Shown one piece after another: positions 54,298 through 63,750 of a DNA stretch of 64,000 bases (within the stretch, counting starts at the first letter, position 1; every line of letters starts with the position of its first letter). The notes beneath the pieces are model-generated. The model searched no databases. It was given only the letters and a program-made list of their open reading frames with translations, and was not told where the DNA came from. The DNA is from Blastobasis lacticolella (lineage: Eukaryota; Arthropoda; Insecta; Lepidoptera; Blastobasidae): assembly GCA_905147135.1 (NCBI GenBank), contig LR990051.1, forward strand, positions 16,211,115 through 16,275,114, written 5' to 3'. A program made the position numbers and the translations under genes.

Positions 54298-54303
54298 ATG
54301 CAG
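54298..54303 (+). CDS. Candidate two-codon first coding exon
   Basis: CAAAACA-ATG-CAG is followed at once by GTTTGT. Many insect secreted and cuticle protein genes put only the first few codons in exon 1 after a TATA promoter. The 5' leader would be about 270 bases and contains other ATGs. No matching second exon was found in the rest of the window. Confidence 0.2.
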
Positions 54304-54309
54304 GTTTGT

Positions 54310-55258
54310 TGTTATTTTGTTTAAATAAATTAAAACTAACTAATGAATATTTAAGAAAAGGTTAAGTTCATGTAAGTCCAAATATCGAGGTAAAAACAAT
54401 ACTAATCGTGGTAGGTTTACGTTTGTATAATTTTCCGTATTTTGACTCAAATTCGGTCCTTTACACGTGCTTAATAGCCAGCCCAGACTATAATTAACCC
54501 AATGCGATGAAAGTGTAGTGAATAACCACAAAAGTCATAAATCCCATAAGTAAGTTGGTACTAGTCTATCTTTTGCTATTATTATTTTTGAGATATAAGA
54601 CTATATTATAGAGCATTAACTTTAATGCCATTCTTTTTTTTCAAGTTTAACTAAACGTAGTTGTGGCTTGTTACTATTCCTATGTTATTGTGTTAAGTAC
54701 TGATTGCTAGCCAATTATTTGAACTTGAATTTCGGTGTAGATTTTCAAGCTATCTCCTCGCTACTGGTTCAACAATTCTGATCACTTTCCATCAAGATAA
54801 AAAAAACAGCAACCATAGTACCGACAATTCAACTCACTTTCCCATTTATATTATAAAATAACACCATCCATCCATTTCTTCCATCCCTCTAAAAAAAGCC
54901 ATCCACACCTACCGAATACATTTTAATGAAAGGCAACCCGCCTGGGCGTATCACAATATAACGCCGCTGACTGAACACTATCTCCTTAACAAGTTTAGTT
55001 AAATTGGATTTATCAGTAAAAGGCATATTGCGTGATAAGACGGCCACTGGATACCAGTAACTAGTCTTAGAGACCATTAGAAACGGCTCAGTGCGAACCG
55101 TATTGCCGGGAGAAAATCAATCTACATAACTGGACCAGTATTCAGCTTTGGAATCGCTCATTTTCTGCGGCCTTCCCAAGGCCATTCACACGTCTGTTAT
55201 GCATTATTATTTGTAATTACTATTTCTAGATTTAAAGTGCAGAATGATCTGTAGAGAT
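54310..55258. other. Sequence without recognised gene
   Basis: AT-rich. A minus-strand open frame over 54889-55077 (PVAVLSRNMPFTDKSNLTKL) is not recognised and has no splice support. Confidence 0.35.
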
Positions 55259-55261
55259 AGC

Positions 55262-55342
55262 TATGAGCGTTAATATTGTTGTTGTACTCTCGCTGGCGTG
55301 GGCTAGGTGTCCGCTTTGACCATGATCCCAGATTTGGCGGAT
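55262..55342 (-). mobile_element. SINE-A 3' part, interrupted by a MITE
   Basis: The + strand reads ATGAGCGTTAATATTGTTGT, TGTCCGCTTTGACCATGATC, CCAGATTTGGCGGAT, then breaks. The next SINE block resumes at 55600. Confidence 0.6.
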
Positions 55343-55599
55343 CCTGAGCCTCGAGTCCGCTTAGTTACGGATGTCTATTGAATTGTAATTGGATTCCAAT
55401 AACAGCTTAACGGCTGTTGTGATTGTAACACAATATAAAATACGCGTATAACTGTGATAGCGATCCAATTGCAAGTCAATCGAGCCATTAGTAAGAGTAG
55501 CAGAATACTCAAAACGTGTCAAACTGCCATTAAGCAGCGATGGTGATCTAAGTACAATTCAATCGAGGATAATATAAATTAGCGAATTTGAGGCTCAGG
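55343..55599. mobile_element. MITE inserted in SINE-A
   Basis: The ends CCTGAGCCTCGAGTCCGCTT and, reverse-complemented, CCTGAGCCTCAAATTCGCTA are imperfect inverted repeats. Further inside, TTGAATTGTA occurs in both arms at a similar distance. Length is 257 bp, without coding capacity. The target duplication is not clear because the SINE has lost some bases at the break. Confidence 0.6.
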
Positions 55600-55662
55600 T
55601 AGAGTGAGTGCCAGTTGACCTCTATGATCATGGGAACCTGACCAGAATGGCCTGTGATAGAG
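55600..55662 (-). mobile_element. SINE-A middle part, continuation of 55262-55342
   Basis: TAGAGTGAGTGCCAGTTGAC, CTCTATGATCATGGGAACCT, GACCAGAATGG follows the family order (ACCTCCGTGACC, GGGGAACCTGACCAG). Confidence 0.55.
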
Positions 55663-55714
55663 ATAGTTATTTGGTTTGAACCTTCATCTGACATAGGTAG
55701 GTCTGATGAATGTA

Positions 55715-55772
55715 TGTATTGGCGACCACTTTACATCAGGTGGCCCGCTTTCCTACCTCTGACATAAAGAAA
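55715..55772 (+). repeat. Dispersed repeat C, 3' fragment
   Basis: GGCGACCACTTTACATCAGG, TGGCCCGCTTTCCTACCTCT, GACATAAAGAAAG matches the last part of the 60165-60479 copy. Confidence 0.55.
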
Positions 55773-55774
55773 GT

Positions 55775-57325
55775 AAGAATTAAACCTAGGGGGTTTCCAG
55801 CTTGAATTATCCTGGGCCTTTCACCTTTTGACCGCTATGGTCTGAACATATGTATGCTTAACTTAACGTCTGATGAAATATGACTAATGTTTGAAAATTT
55901 CCTTAATGTGAAAATAGCTTAATTCATAGATACACGGAAAACATTGCATATTATTGTGATTTATATAATTGGCGGTGAGGGCAAGTTCAAAGAAGTTTGT
56001 CGGCTGAAAGGTTTAAAGATGCCATGTTGAGTGAGGAATGGAAGCTACGAACAGTGCCAGTGGGTATGACATGTTTTTGTTTAGGCCTCATTGGATAGTG
56101 TTTATATTTTCTTTTCTTTTGTACCAACATGTAGGTAACACGTGGTATCAACGCATAAACACACTCTATTAACGTCTGTCGTTGTTCATTTATTTCTTCT
56201 AAATTATTATATGTCGGCGCAGTATTTAAATGAGATTTTTATATGAGTACCTATATGTGGTTGAGTAGTTTCTTGCCTAGGAAGATGATAAACTACTTAG
56301 AAAGATGCCTGAGTAGTATAAGTTGATTATATTTTGCCGTAAGAATAAAGATTTCTTAATGAGTTACACTGACCGGCAGATAAAGTTTTGTAAGCAACCT
56401 GAGTGTTATCGATGGCGTGTTTTGATACTGATATGTTTATAGTTATCTGATTATTTTATTTAAGAGGGTAATTCGAAAGTCAATCTCAACTTTCGGAATG
56501 CCGACGATTGTATCTTACTCTTCTTACCATTTGTAGATTTTAACAGTCAGGCAACTCGGGAAATTAGAAGGTTGATTGAAAATTTCCATCTTTTTCTTGT
56601 TGTATGTACAGACGGACATCTCCACTATTCAATTATTATACTCTTATTGCACAAAACACATAAGAAATATAGGTACAATACAAAGTACAAAGGCGAGTTT
56701 ATCCCTAAAGAGATCTCTTCCAGCCAACCTCACATTCTGTGAAGAGACCTAGATAGAGAGATAATGTCAATTTAATCAGTTTTGCTTACTTATTGATTTC
56801 GAATAATCTTATAACTTCCCAAGTCGCTTGACTTTTTAGACAGAGTCTAACAAAGATTAAGACTTCACTCAAAACCCCTTTCACAGATAATTGTCATACG
56901 ACAGAGAGCTAATGACCTCCGTTGACTAAAAAATCTACTCCACTCAATAAAAATTATAGTAAAAATCCTCTCATATGTAAACATAGCCTCGCTCCATTGG
57001 CCAAAAGTCTCATTCACGTCTTGACTATCATATTTTAATTGTACAATTCTGTGGTGCCTCTCGAGTTCTGGCTCTAGCGATGTAGTGTCTCTTTGCACGT
57101 AAATCACCTTCCTTCATAGTGGAGAAATGGACCTCTCAATGACAATAACACCACGTGCCACTTGAAGGCCAGGGGCAGGCCTGATTTCAATTGAGGAAAG
57201 CAGTTTCTCAACACTTCCAAGATAAAAAATCGGCCATCGCAGGTGGAGATACACTGGGCCTCTACTACCTGATCGCCGTATAAAATACAGTCCAGTCTCA
57301 CGATATCTCTAAGTGCAAATCTTAG
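55775..57325. other. Sequence without recognised gene
   Basis: AT-rich up to about 56850. The 56865-57300 part has minus-strand open frames and is denser in GC. It may be an upstream, unreadable portion of the LINE that follows, but I could not match it. Confidence 0.35.
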
Positions 57326-57329
57326 GGTG

Positions 57330-57720
57330 CTCCCTGCTGCCTGTCAGTAAGCCAATATGGCATGAACCTAGTTTTGTCCTGAGAATTTTCTAGGAGGTCT
57401 ATTGCAGTAGAAATCAACCTCTGCATTTCGCATTTCTCAATCTGCCTTTGACAGTGTTCCTCGAGAGGTTACCTGGTGGGTGTTACGGTCCAAAAGCGTA
57501 CATTGGAATTATCCAGGACATAATATGCCATCACTGGGGCCCTTGTCCGTAGGTATTCATGAGGGTTCTGCCTTTTCCTGTTCTGCATCGTGCTGGATGC
57601 CTTCTCAGTCAGAAATTTCAGATACACCTTCATTGCTGACATCGCACTAGTTAGCCAGTGTAGGCAGACCTGCAGGTCTTGAGACCAGGAGTACACCAAT
57701 CGTCACCAAAACAGGGTACA
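57330..57720 (+). pseudogene. RTE-type LINE reverse transcriptase fragment
   Basis: The + strand, with frame changes, reads RNQPLHFAFLNL, AFDSVPREVTWWVLRSKSV, YIGIIQDI, VGIHEGSAFS, LFCIVLDAFSVRNFRYTF and IADIALVSQCRQTC. These correspond in order to the RTE motifs AYDSVPR-WW-LR, IQDM, VG-HQGSALSP-LF and FADDIALVS. The catalytic FADD has lost an Asp. The long minus-strand open frame over it is a shadow. Confidence 0.7.
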
Positions 57721-58459
57721 TGGTTGGCTGCAGCAGTGATCTTGAAACCAACAAAACAAAGTGGTTATAATTTTATCCCTTATTGTATAATGCATACCCC
57801 CCACCCCCGGTCAACAGTACTTAAAATCCGCAAGTGGTTGTTTCACAAAAAGTCGAGCACCTCCTACAGAAATCCTGCACTCGCTGTTGAAAATGTTCTA
57901 CTGAACAAATAAAAAAGAAAATAAATATTATAATATTGCACTTCGGCTAATTTCAGCTTCGTATTTACTCACACGCGTGCGACAGAGACGATCGATTCTC
58001 TCAGAAGCCGAACCGAACAATTTCTATACAATTTCAAATTTCTAATTTTGAACCACGATTTAACAATAGCTTCTAAATATTTTCACAGACAGCGCAAATA
58101 TATCTATATCTGTATATATAAATATTTTATTTTAAGTAACTGCTAAAAAAGTAAGGAAAATTCAATATTTTGATGAATAGCGCTCATCTTTCATATTTTT
58201 GAACCGACCGCTTTCAGTGTTGCCAAATGAAATTTAAGAAATAATGAATTTTTAAGAAAAAAAATCATATTTGAAAACCATTTGACTCGATGCAAGCGGT
58301 TCAGACCCACAGATCTAAAATTCATGTTGATGCATATTTTGCTCGAAACAAACTTATATATTCTGATTTTATATGTGGAAGCCTATAATTGGCTCATTGT
58401 AGTTATGGTTGTAGCTATTGTTATGTAATATGCTGTTGGTTTTACACATAATAAAAATA

Positions 58460-58568
58460 ATAAAAAGTATATAAGTAGTATATCAGTTATCTAACACCCA
58501 TAACACAAGCTTTGCTTACTTTGGGGCTAGATGGCGCTGTGTGAATTCGTCCAAAAAATAAAGAAAAT
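58460..58568 (+). repeat. SINE-E 3' part, best-preserved tail
   Basis: GTATATAAGTAGTATATCAG, TTATCTAACACCCATAACAC, AAGCTTTGCTTACTTTGGGG, CTAGATGGCGCTGTGTGAAT. There is no tRNA head. Confidence 0.65.
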
Positions 58569-58569
58569 C

Positions 58570-59188
58570 GACCTGCATTATTCACTGACCACATATATTA
58601 TTCTACTAGTGCCCCACTACACATAAACACCAGGATTAGGCATTATCTTAGCCATTACCTATAGCTATTATCTTAGTAGGCAATAGAGAGTATAGCACTA
58701 GAACCTGTCCATCTAGATTTCACATCGGCTTAATGACAAGCTATGCTAGTACTTAGCCACGAGCCGTATGCAACGATCATTTAGCCAGGCTTTGTAACTT
58801 CGGTTGTAGGAAATTGTGGTTCTTGATCTGTTTCCTGTACTGGCTAGATTGCCTAGGAAATGGGTAAGTCGTAGTGTTGGTAGAAAAATAGTGGGGCGTT
58901 TTTTATTTACTTACGCACTAACGGTCTCTCGTGGTTTTCCCTCGCGCGCTGTTAGGAACTCTACGGATATTCAACTATCATGGGGGATCCTATTAGGTAC
59001 TTTCTTGGACCCTGTGGCACTTGGTAAAAATATAGCTTTTAATTAGTAATTTTTTTTTCCATATCGGTTAGTAGTTTAGGAGATTACCCTCAACATCCAA
59101 ACTATTCATCTTTACAATATTGGTAGGTACAAATGGTCTCTATCTGTCTGTGTTAAGGTCTAGAACCTAGGAGCCTGACCCGGCTTAT
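58570..59188. other. Sequence without recognised gene
   Basis: No named repeat. The open frame over 58816-59046 lacks family features. Confidence 0.35.
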
Positions 59189-59190
59189 CA

Positions 59191-59395
59191 TCTTGGTATA
59201 CCAAGAATAAAGTCGCTTCCCGCCGTCTGTCCCTATGTATCTTTGTACGCTTAGATCTTTAAAAGTACGCAACGGATTTTAATGCGATTTTCAACAATAG
59301 ACAGAGAGATTCTAGAGGAAGGTATATAAGCAGGAAAAAGGGGTAAGTAGGGGTAAAGTAGACGTACACGAACGAAGTCGCGTCGGGTCTACTAG
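59191..59395 (+). mobile_element. Helitron family H2, compact complete copy
   Basis: The 205-bp element starts TCTTGGTATACCAAGAATAA after A, with a perfect 14-base palindrome CTTGGTATACCAAG at the 5' end. It has GTCGCTTCCCGCCGTCTGTC, GCTTAGATCTTTAAAAGTAC and GGGGTAAGTAGGGGTAAAG, and ends CGAACGAAGTCGCGTCGGGT, CTACTAG before T. It is the best reference copy of the family here. Confidence 0.8.
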
Positions 59396-59479
59396 TACCC
59401 TATTAGAAGCTTTTATTTTTAAAATATATTGATACAAACCTGTTATTTTTAGACAAATAAATATTTCTATTTCTATTTC

Positions 59480-59595
59480 TATAGAATCCAATCGTTTCCC
59501 GCTCCTGTCTGTACCTACATCCGCTAACTCCTTCTATACCACGCAACGGATTTTGATGCGGTAACTTTGTATACCTAGGTACAACATTGTATACT
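59480..59595 (+). repeat. H2-like Helitron fragment
   Basis: TTCCCGCTCCTGTCTGTACC, CTATACCACGCAACGGATTT, TGATGCGGTAACTTTG follows the H2 order but lacks both ends. Confidence 0.45.
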
Positions 59596-60004
59596 AGTAG
59601 CCAGCACGCAACAATTTTCTCCGACGGCCCCATAGCAATTGGACTACGAACACCGTTAGTGTTCCGCTTTATTTATCCGACGCATGCAATTTGCTACTGA
59701 CCATACAGTTAAGACCACGCTTGCACTTTTTGATAGTTTTTGAAGTCAAAGTCAAAGTCAAGGCATTTATTTGTGACACAGGTAGGTATACAGATTCATC
59801 AAGATATTATAATGTTTGTGAGGACAAAGGTTGTGTTGAACGCAGATTCTGACCTACCGGAATGATTTAGACACTTGAAATTTCAGTAACTGTTTCTTGG
59901 AACCCTCTTTTAGTATTCGTATAACCAGAAACACGATTGATTGAATTGTGTTTTGATATATTTTAATGCGATATGTATTTGGGTGGTTATTAAATTTTTC
60001 TCCT

Positions 60005-60160
60005 ACTAGGAGCGTCGGTGGTCGAGCGGTTAAGGTATTCGACCGTGGGCTAGAGGTACCGGGTTCGAAACCACTGCGGCCATCCGTACCGTATCAACTA
60101 CTATTTTCTGAGTTATGTACATTAATTAAAGTGACGGTGAGGGAAAATGTCGTGAGGACT
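60005..60160 (+). mobile_element. SINE-A 5' part with tRNA head, interrupted by repeat C
   Basis: The head GGAGCGTCGGTGGTCGAGCG, then GTTAAGGTATTCGACC and B box GGGTTCGAAACC (60061-60072), is the best tRNA-like head in the window. The body then runs TTTCTGAGTTATGTACATTA and GACGGTGAGGGAAAATGTCG before breaking near 60157. It resumes at 60481. Confidence 0.8.
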
Positions 60161-60479
60161 CAATGTCATGGAATTGGAGCCACCCGACTGGGGAAGTACC
60201 TCTACCTTACAGAATATCGCAGCTAAACAATACTCTTTTAAATAGGGTTGTGTTTCTGCCGGTGAGTAAGGTTTCCAGTGTTCCATGGGGTGGGAATTTG
60301 GGGAACCGTGGCTTTGGCAGTGGAGGGGCATTTGTCTTTTTGCTGCCAGAGCAACGTGTTATAGAGGTGGGCAACGCATTGGCGATACTCTTGGTGTTGC
60401 TAATGTCTATAGGCAGTGGTGACCACCTTCCAGCAGGTGGCCCGCTTGCCTGTTTGCCTACTGTATGACATAAAAAAAA
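60161..60479 (+). repeat. Repeat C inserted in SINE-A
   Basis: It contains GTTTCCAGTGTTCCATGGGG, GGGCAACGCATTGGCGATAC, TCTTGGTGTTGCTAATGTCT, ATAGGCAGTGGTGACCACCT and CAGCAGGTGGCCCGCTTGCC. It ends ACATAAAAAAAAG with the A-tail at 60472-60479. The tail abuts SINE sequence directly, showing the insertion orientation. Confidence 0.75.
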
Positions 60480-60622
60480 GTGTAACCATGATCATGACGT
60501 AGCAGGGTCATAGAGGTCAGATGGCACTCGCTCCACTGTAATTATCATGGTCATGGCGGACTCTGAGCCCACGTGCGCGAGAGCACATAACCGGGACATT
60601 AACGCCAAGATTATTACTTTTT
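60480..60622 (+). mobile_element. SINE-A 3' part, continuation of 60005-60160
   Basis: GTGTAACCATGATCATGACG, TAGCAGGGTCATAGAGGTCA, GATGGCACTCGCTCCACTGT, CGGACTCTGAGCCCACGTGC, GACATTAACGCCAAGATTAT. About 20 bases of the family (CCAATCTGGTCAGGTTCCCC) are missing. Confidence 0.75.
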
Positions 60623-60689
60623 TATTTTTAAATTTTTTCTCCTAAACTGCTTAATGTAGGTAGACCTTTAAGGAGAATGAGTGGTGCAT

Positions 60690-60835
60690 GTAAAACCTCA
60701 CCGCCCGCTTTATAAAGAACACAGATAATGACATTAGCTAATGTTAAGTTAATTTGAAGTTAAAATTATCACATCTCCGCTTTCCATCTGCTGGGCTGTC
60801 TGCTTGTCACTGTGTAGCATAAAAAAATTATAATC
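60690..60835 (+). repeat. Repeat D-like fragment
   Basis: TCCATCTGCTGGGCTGTCTG, CTTGTCACTGTGTAGCATAA and an A-run follow the end of repeat D. Confidence 0.4.
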
Positions 60836-61035
60836 ATGCTCGTACTGGCTGGAAAACAGTTTAGATATTTACCTAGATAAATAAAAATAATAAACTCAAT
60901 TTATTACATGGCACGTCCATGTTACAAAATATGGCACACAGTACCCAACAAACAATGGAAAAGTTATCTGTGTCATAAGAAGACGTGCAACCGGGCCACA
61001 CTCAGCATAAGCACAAAATAAAAAGTTATGCCAAG

Positions 61036-61181
61036 TAAGAGCAAATGTTAGTATTCAACTAATGTACATCACTCAGAAAAGAGTCATTGGTACCTGGCGC
61101 GCGGTAATGGGATTCAAACCCGGTACCTCTCGCTTACGAGTCGGATACCAGCAACTAACAACTTTGCCACTGACGCTCCAA
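61036..61181 (-). mobile_element. SINE-A head portion
   Basis: The + strand reads GTTAGTATTCAACTAATGTA, CAGAAAAGAGTCATTGGTAC, then the reverse tRNA head GGGATTCAAACCCGGTACCT and TTTGCCACTGACGCTCC. The 3' body is missing, which is unusual for a retroposed SINE and implies later deletion. Confidence 0.7.
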
Positions 61182-61184
61182 AAA

Positions 61185-61830
61185 CATTAAATTACGAATG
61201 ACCATTCTATATTATTCGCTTGGTGTAAAAAGAAAGGAGAGCATTGTTTGTTATTCTATAGATAATTATATGAATGTTAGCTCTCCTGAACTGATGCCAA
61301 ATTGACTGTATAGTATTTGTTTTTCGATCAGGGCCATCAGACCCGCCAGCTTGTTCGCTTCATCTAAACATCTTTTCAGAATTCCCATCGTTTGTTCCAA
61401 AAAGCACGTGCGAATGACCTCTATGTTCATCTGGCCTAGACGCCGTTATCAGAAACATTACGAACAATCTCGGTTCTCCGCCGGTTATTATCAATCATAC
61501 ATATCTATAGTTGTGGGAACCTCCACTTCCTCTAACTTACCTAATGGTTTCTAGAAGAGAAACCACGTAATACGAGTTACTTAACTAGAAAAATATTTTC
61601 TTATTTGTATCCATTGAATATCGATACGCTAACCTCAATGAGGTTACCTAGTTGTAAATTCCATATAAAAAAACATAACTAGGTAAGTTTAATAATATTA
61701 CTTCCGATAGTCTACGAACAAACGTCGACGTCGGCTTCTGAAACCATAACAAACTTCCTTTAAAATCAAATCAAGAACTTGGGCACCCTTTGACGATCCT
61801 ATCCCACTTAATCTACTACGTAATATCTAA
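61185..61830. other. Sequence without recognised gene
   Basis: No named repeat and no supported coding exon. Confidence 0.35.
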
Positions 61831-61832
61831 TA

Positions 61833-62062
61833 CTAGCTCGCCGGGCGAGACTTCACTACCACTATTCACTTCACTATACTATACCCTACCCTACACACTA
61901 CACTGCACTATACTACCCTACCCCTGCTCCTACCTCTCCCATTTTCTTTTACCAACCTTGTTCCCGACAAATTACAAATACAACAAACAAGAATTAGCCA
62001 AATAGGTGCAGCCGTTCAGAAATTATGCTCGAACATAATTCGTAATCTTTTAAATTTAGATA
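61833..62062 (-). mobile_element. Helitron with C-rich (G-rich on minus) interior
   Basis: The minus strand ends GAAGTCTCGCCCGGCGAG then CTAGT (CTAG at plus 61833-61836). The other end is near TCTATCTAAATTTAAAAGAT, with AATTTCTGAACGGCTGCACC inside. The tract 61858-61940 is built of ACTATACTACCC-like units. Confidence 0.6.
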
Positions 62063-62135
62063 GACTAATGGACCCGGCACGACTTCGTTCACGTGGCATC
62101 GTGTCTCTACCCCTACCCTAACCTAACCTACCTGA
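62063..62135 (-). mobile_element. H2 Helitron 3' end fragment
   Basis: The minus strand ends GTGAACGAAGTCGTGCCGGG followed by TCCATTAG, with TAGGGTAGGGGTAGAG behind it. It abuts the preceding Helitron, so the two lie in tandem. Confidence 0.5.
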
Positions 62136-62139
62136 AATT

Positions 62140-62745
62140 AAGAAATGTAGAAATATCATAATTTTTTTAATTTTTTTAATTTATAATTCGTGCAAAGCCA
62201 TGGGCCATATTCTACGAAAATTTCAAGTACTGCGGTCCCAAGAAATATAGCATCGTGACAGACAGCGAAGACTTAAGAACGGGGTTTCTTTTCCACACTT
62301 AGGGTACGGAACACTAGAAACCATTTTGAACCCTTTAACCGCGGTCAAAATTTGAGCAATAGAAAATTGGTACTTAAACATAATTTTAATTACGTCCATA
62401 AAAGAAACATCAATGATGTTTAACGTATGTTTAACAATAACACAAATGTTTAACCGCGCTGTAAATTATAAATAAATGATATGAATCACAAAATTGTTGA
62501 GTCTTTGTTACTTGCATAAATAAAAGACATTGAAATTAGAGCAATAGAAAACAGGTGCCTTTATTGTAAATTTTAGTTACTTTCATATAAAAGACATTCA
62601 CGGGGGATTATTATTATTATTATCAAGTGGTCATAAGAATGGCTGCTGTTAACCGAAACTATGAAAGGAAGGAACTCTGGTCCCCGGGCCGAGCCCTCAA
62701 AGTATTTAGAGGGTCGTTTCTGTATGAGGTTTATAGGTGGTTGAT
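62140..62745. other. Sequence without recognised gene
   Basis: AT-rich, with a T-run pair at 62163-62180 and (ATT)n at 62608-62622. No gene. Confidence 0.4.
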
Positions 62746-62749
62746 TTCG

Positions 62750-62950
62750 TTTTTGAGTGGCCGAGTTGTTAAGGTATCCGACTCGTAAGCGAGAGATACC
62801 GGGTACGAATTGCACTGCAGCCATGTACCAATGACTCTTTTCTGAGTTATATACATACATTAGTTGAATACTAATCCTGGATCATGGTCAAGGCTGACTT
62901 CAGGATCATGCGCGCGGAATCACAACCGCGACATTAATGCCAAAATGACA
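62750..62950 (+). mobile_element. SINE-A with internal deletion
   Basis: The head GAGTGGCCGAGTTGTTAAGG, GATACCGGGTACGAATTGCA and TTCTGAGTTATATACATACA joins directly to the 3' part CTGGATCATGGTCAAGGCTG, GCGACATTAATGCCAAAATG. The middle (about 150 bp) is deleted at ATACTAATCCTGG. Confidence 0.75.
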
Positions 62951-62984
62951 ACCAAGATTCTTCTGATTGATTATAATTATTATA

Positions 62985-63085
62985 AAGGATAGCTGGATGC
63001 GGAAGCCACAGGACCGACCTTTGTGGAGATCTCTGGGGGAGGCCTATGCCTAGTAGTGGGCGTCTTCTGGCTGATGAAAGTATTA
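62985..63085 (+). repeat. RTE-like 3' tail
   Basis: GGACCGACCTTTGTGGAGAT, GGGGGAGGCCTATGCCTAGT, AGTGGGCGTCTTCTGGCTGA, TGAAAG is the standard lepidopteran RTE 3' end motif. Confidence 0.55.
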
Positions 63086-63599
63086 GCAAGCCGAAACATT
63101 CCACTGCTGGACTCTGCTTGACTCTCCTCCACTCCTTCATAAATCTCTCTATTTCTCTTCACATCTCTTTTCTATCCTCGTAAGTGTTGCACATACCTTA
63201 AATTTGATAGAAATTGTACAAAGAAGCGGCACGTGCTCGTGTTTTATAAACAGAGCCACTGTTGTCCCAAACATTTGTATTGGCATTACGTCAGTAGAAG
63301 TCTGGGTGACGTGTTATTGTTCATTCAAAGAAATCGTCCTACGCATGTCTTTTTTAATATCTTTCCCGGTTTTCGTTCTATGGTATCTATTGTTTAGACG
63401 TGTCTCAAATTTTGTTCTGAATATACCTAGCAATTGTTAGTCGAGACTCTCCGCCGAAAAGTCGGGATAAGTATCCGAGATCGAACCACGGTTTCCGTGA
63501 TCCAACTAGTTCTACACTGTCTAACGTTATAAAAGCTTTATACAAAGTTTCCATCAAAGAAAATAAATATTTGCCACATGGCATTTTATTATAGCTAAT

Positions 63600-63722
63600 G
63601 CTTCATCATCACAGCCCATAACAATCCACTGCAGGACTTCGGGCCTCTCCCACGAAAGGGGAGGTCATTGCCATAATCTCCACGCTTGGCAGGCGGGTTG
63701 GAGATCGCAGTGCAGTTGATGT
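63600..63722 (+). repeat. Repeat B, 3'-truncated
   Basis: CATCATCACAGCCCATAACA, ATCCACTGCAGGACTTCGGG, GGGGAGGTCATTGCCATAAT, TTGGCAGGCGGGTTGGAGAT, then the match is lost and GCTGCTGCCCATCTTC reappears at 63740. Confidence 0.65.
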
Positions 63723-63750
63723 AAATCTACCCAGAAAGATGCTGCTGCCC

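Noticed and set aside
57469..57699. A minus-strand coding region
   Set aside because: The plus strand carries RTE reverse-transcriptase motifs in order, so the minus frame is a shadow.
60008..60095. A genuine tRNA gene
   Set aside because: A and B boxes are present, but the stretch continues directly into the SINE-A body. All tRNA-like stretches in the window are SINE heads.
62100..62130. Telomeric (CCTAA)n repeat
   Set aside because: Only two units occur, inside a Helitron end. This is not an array.
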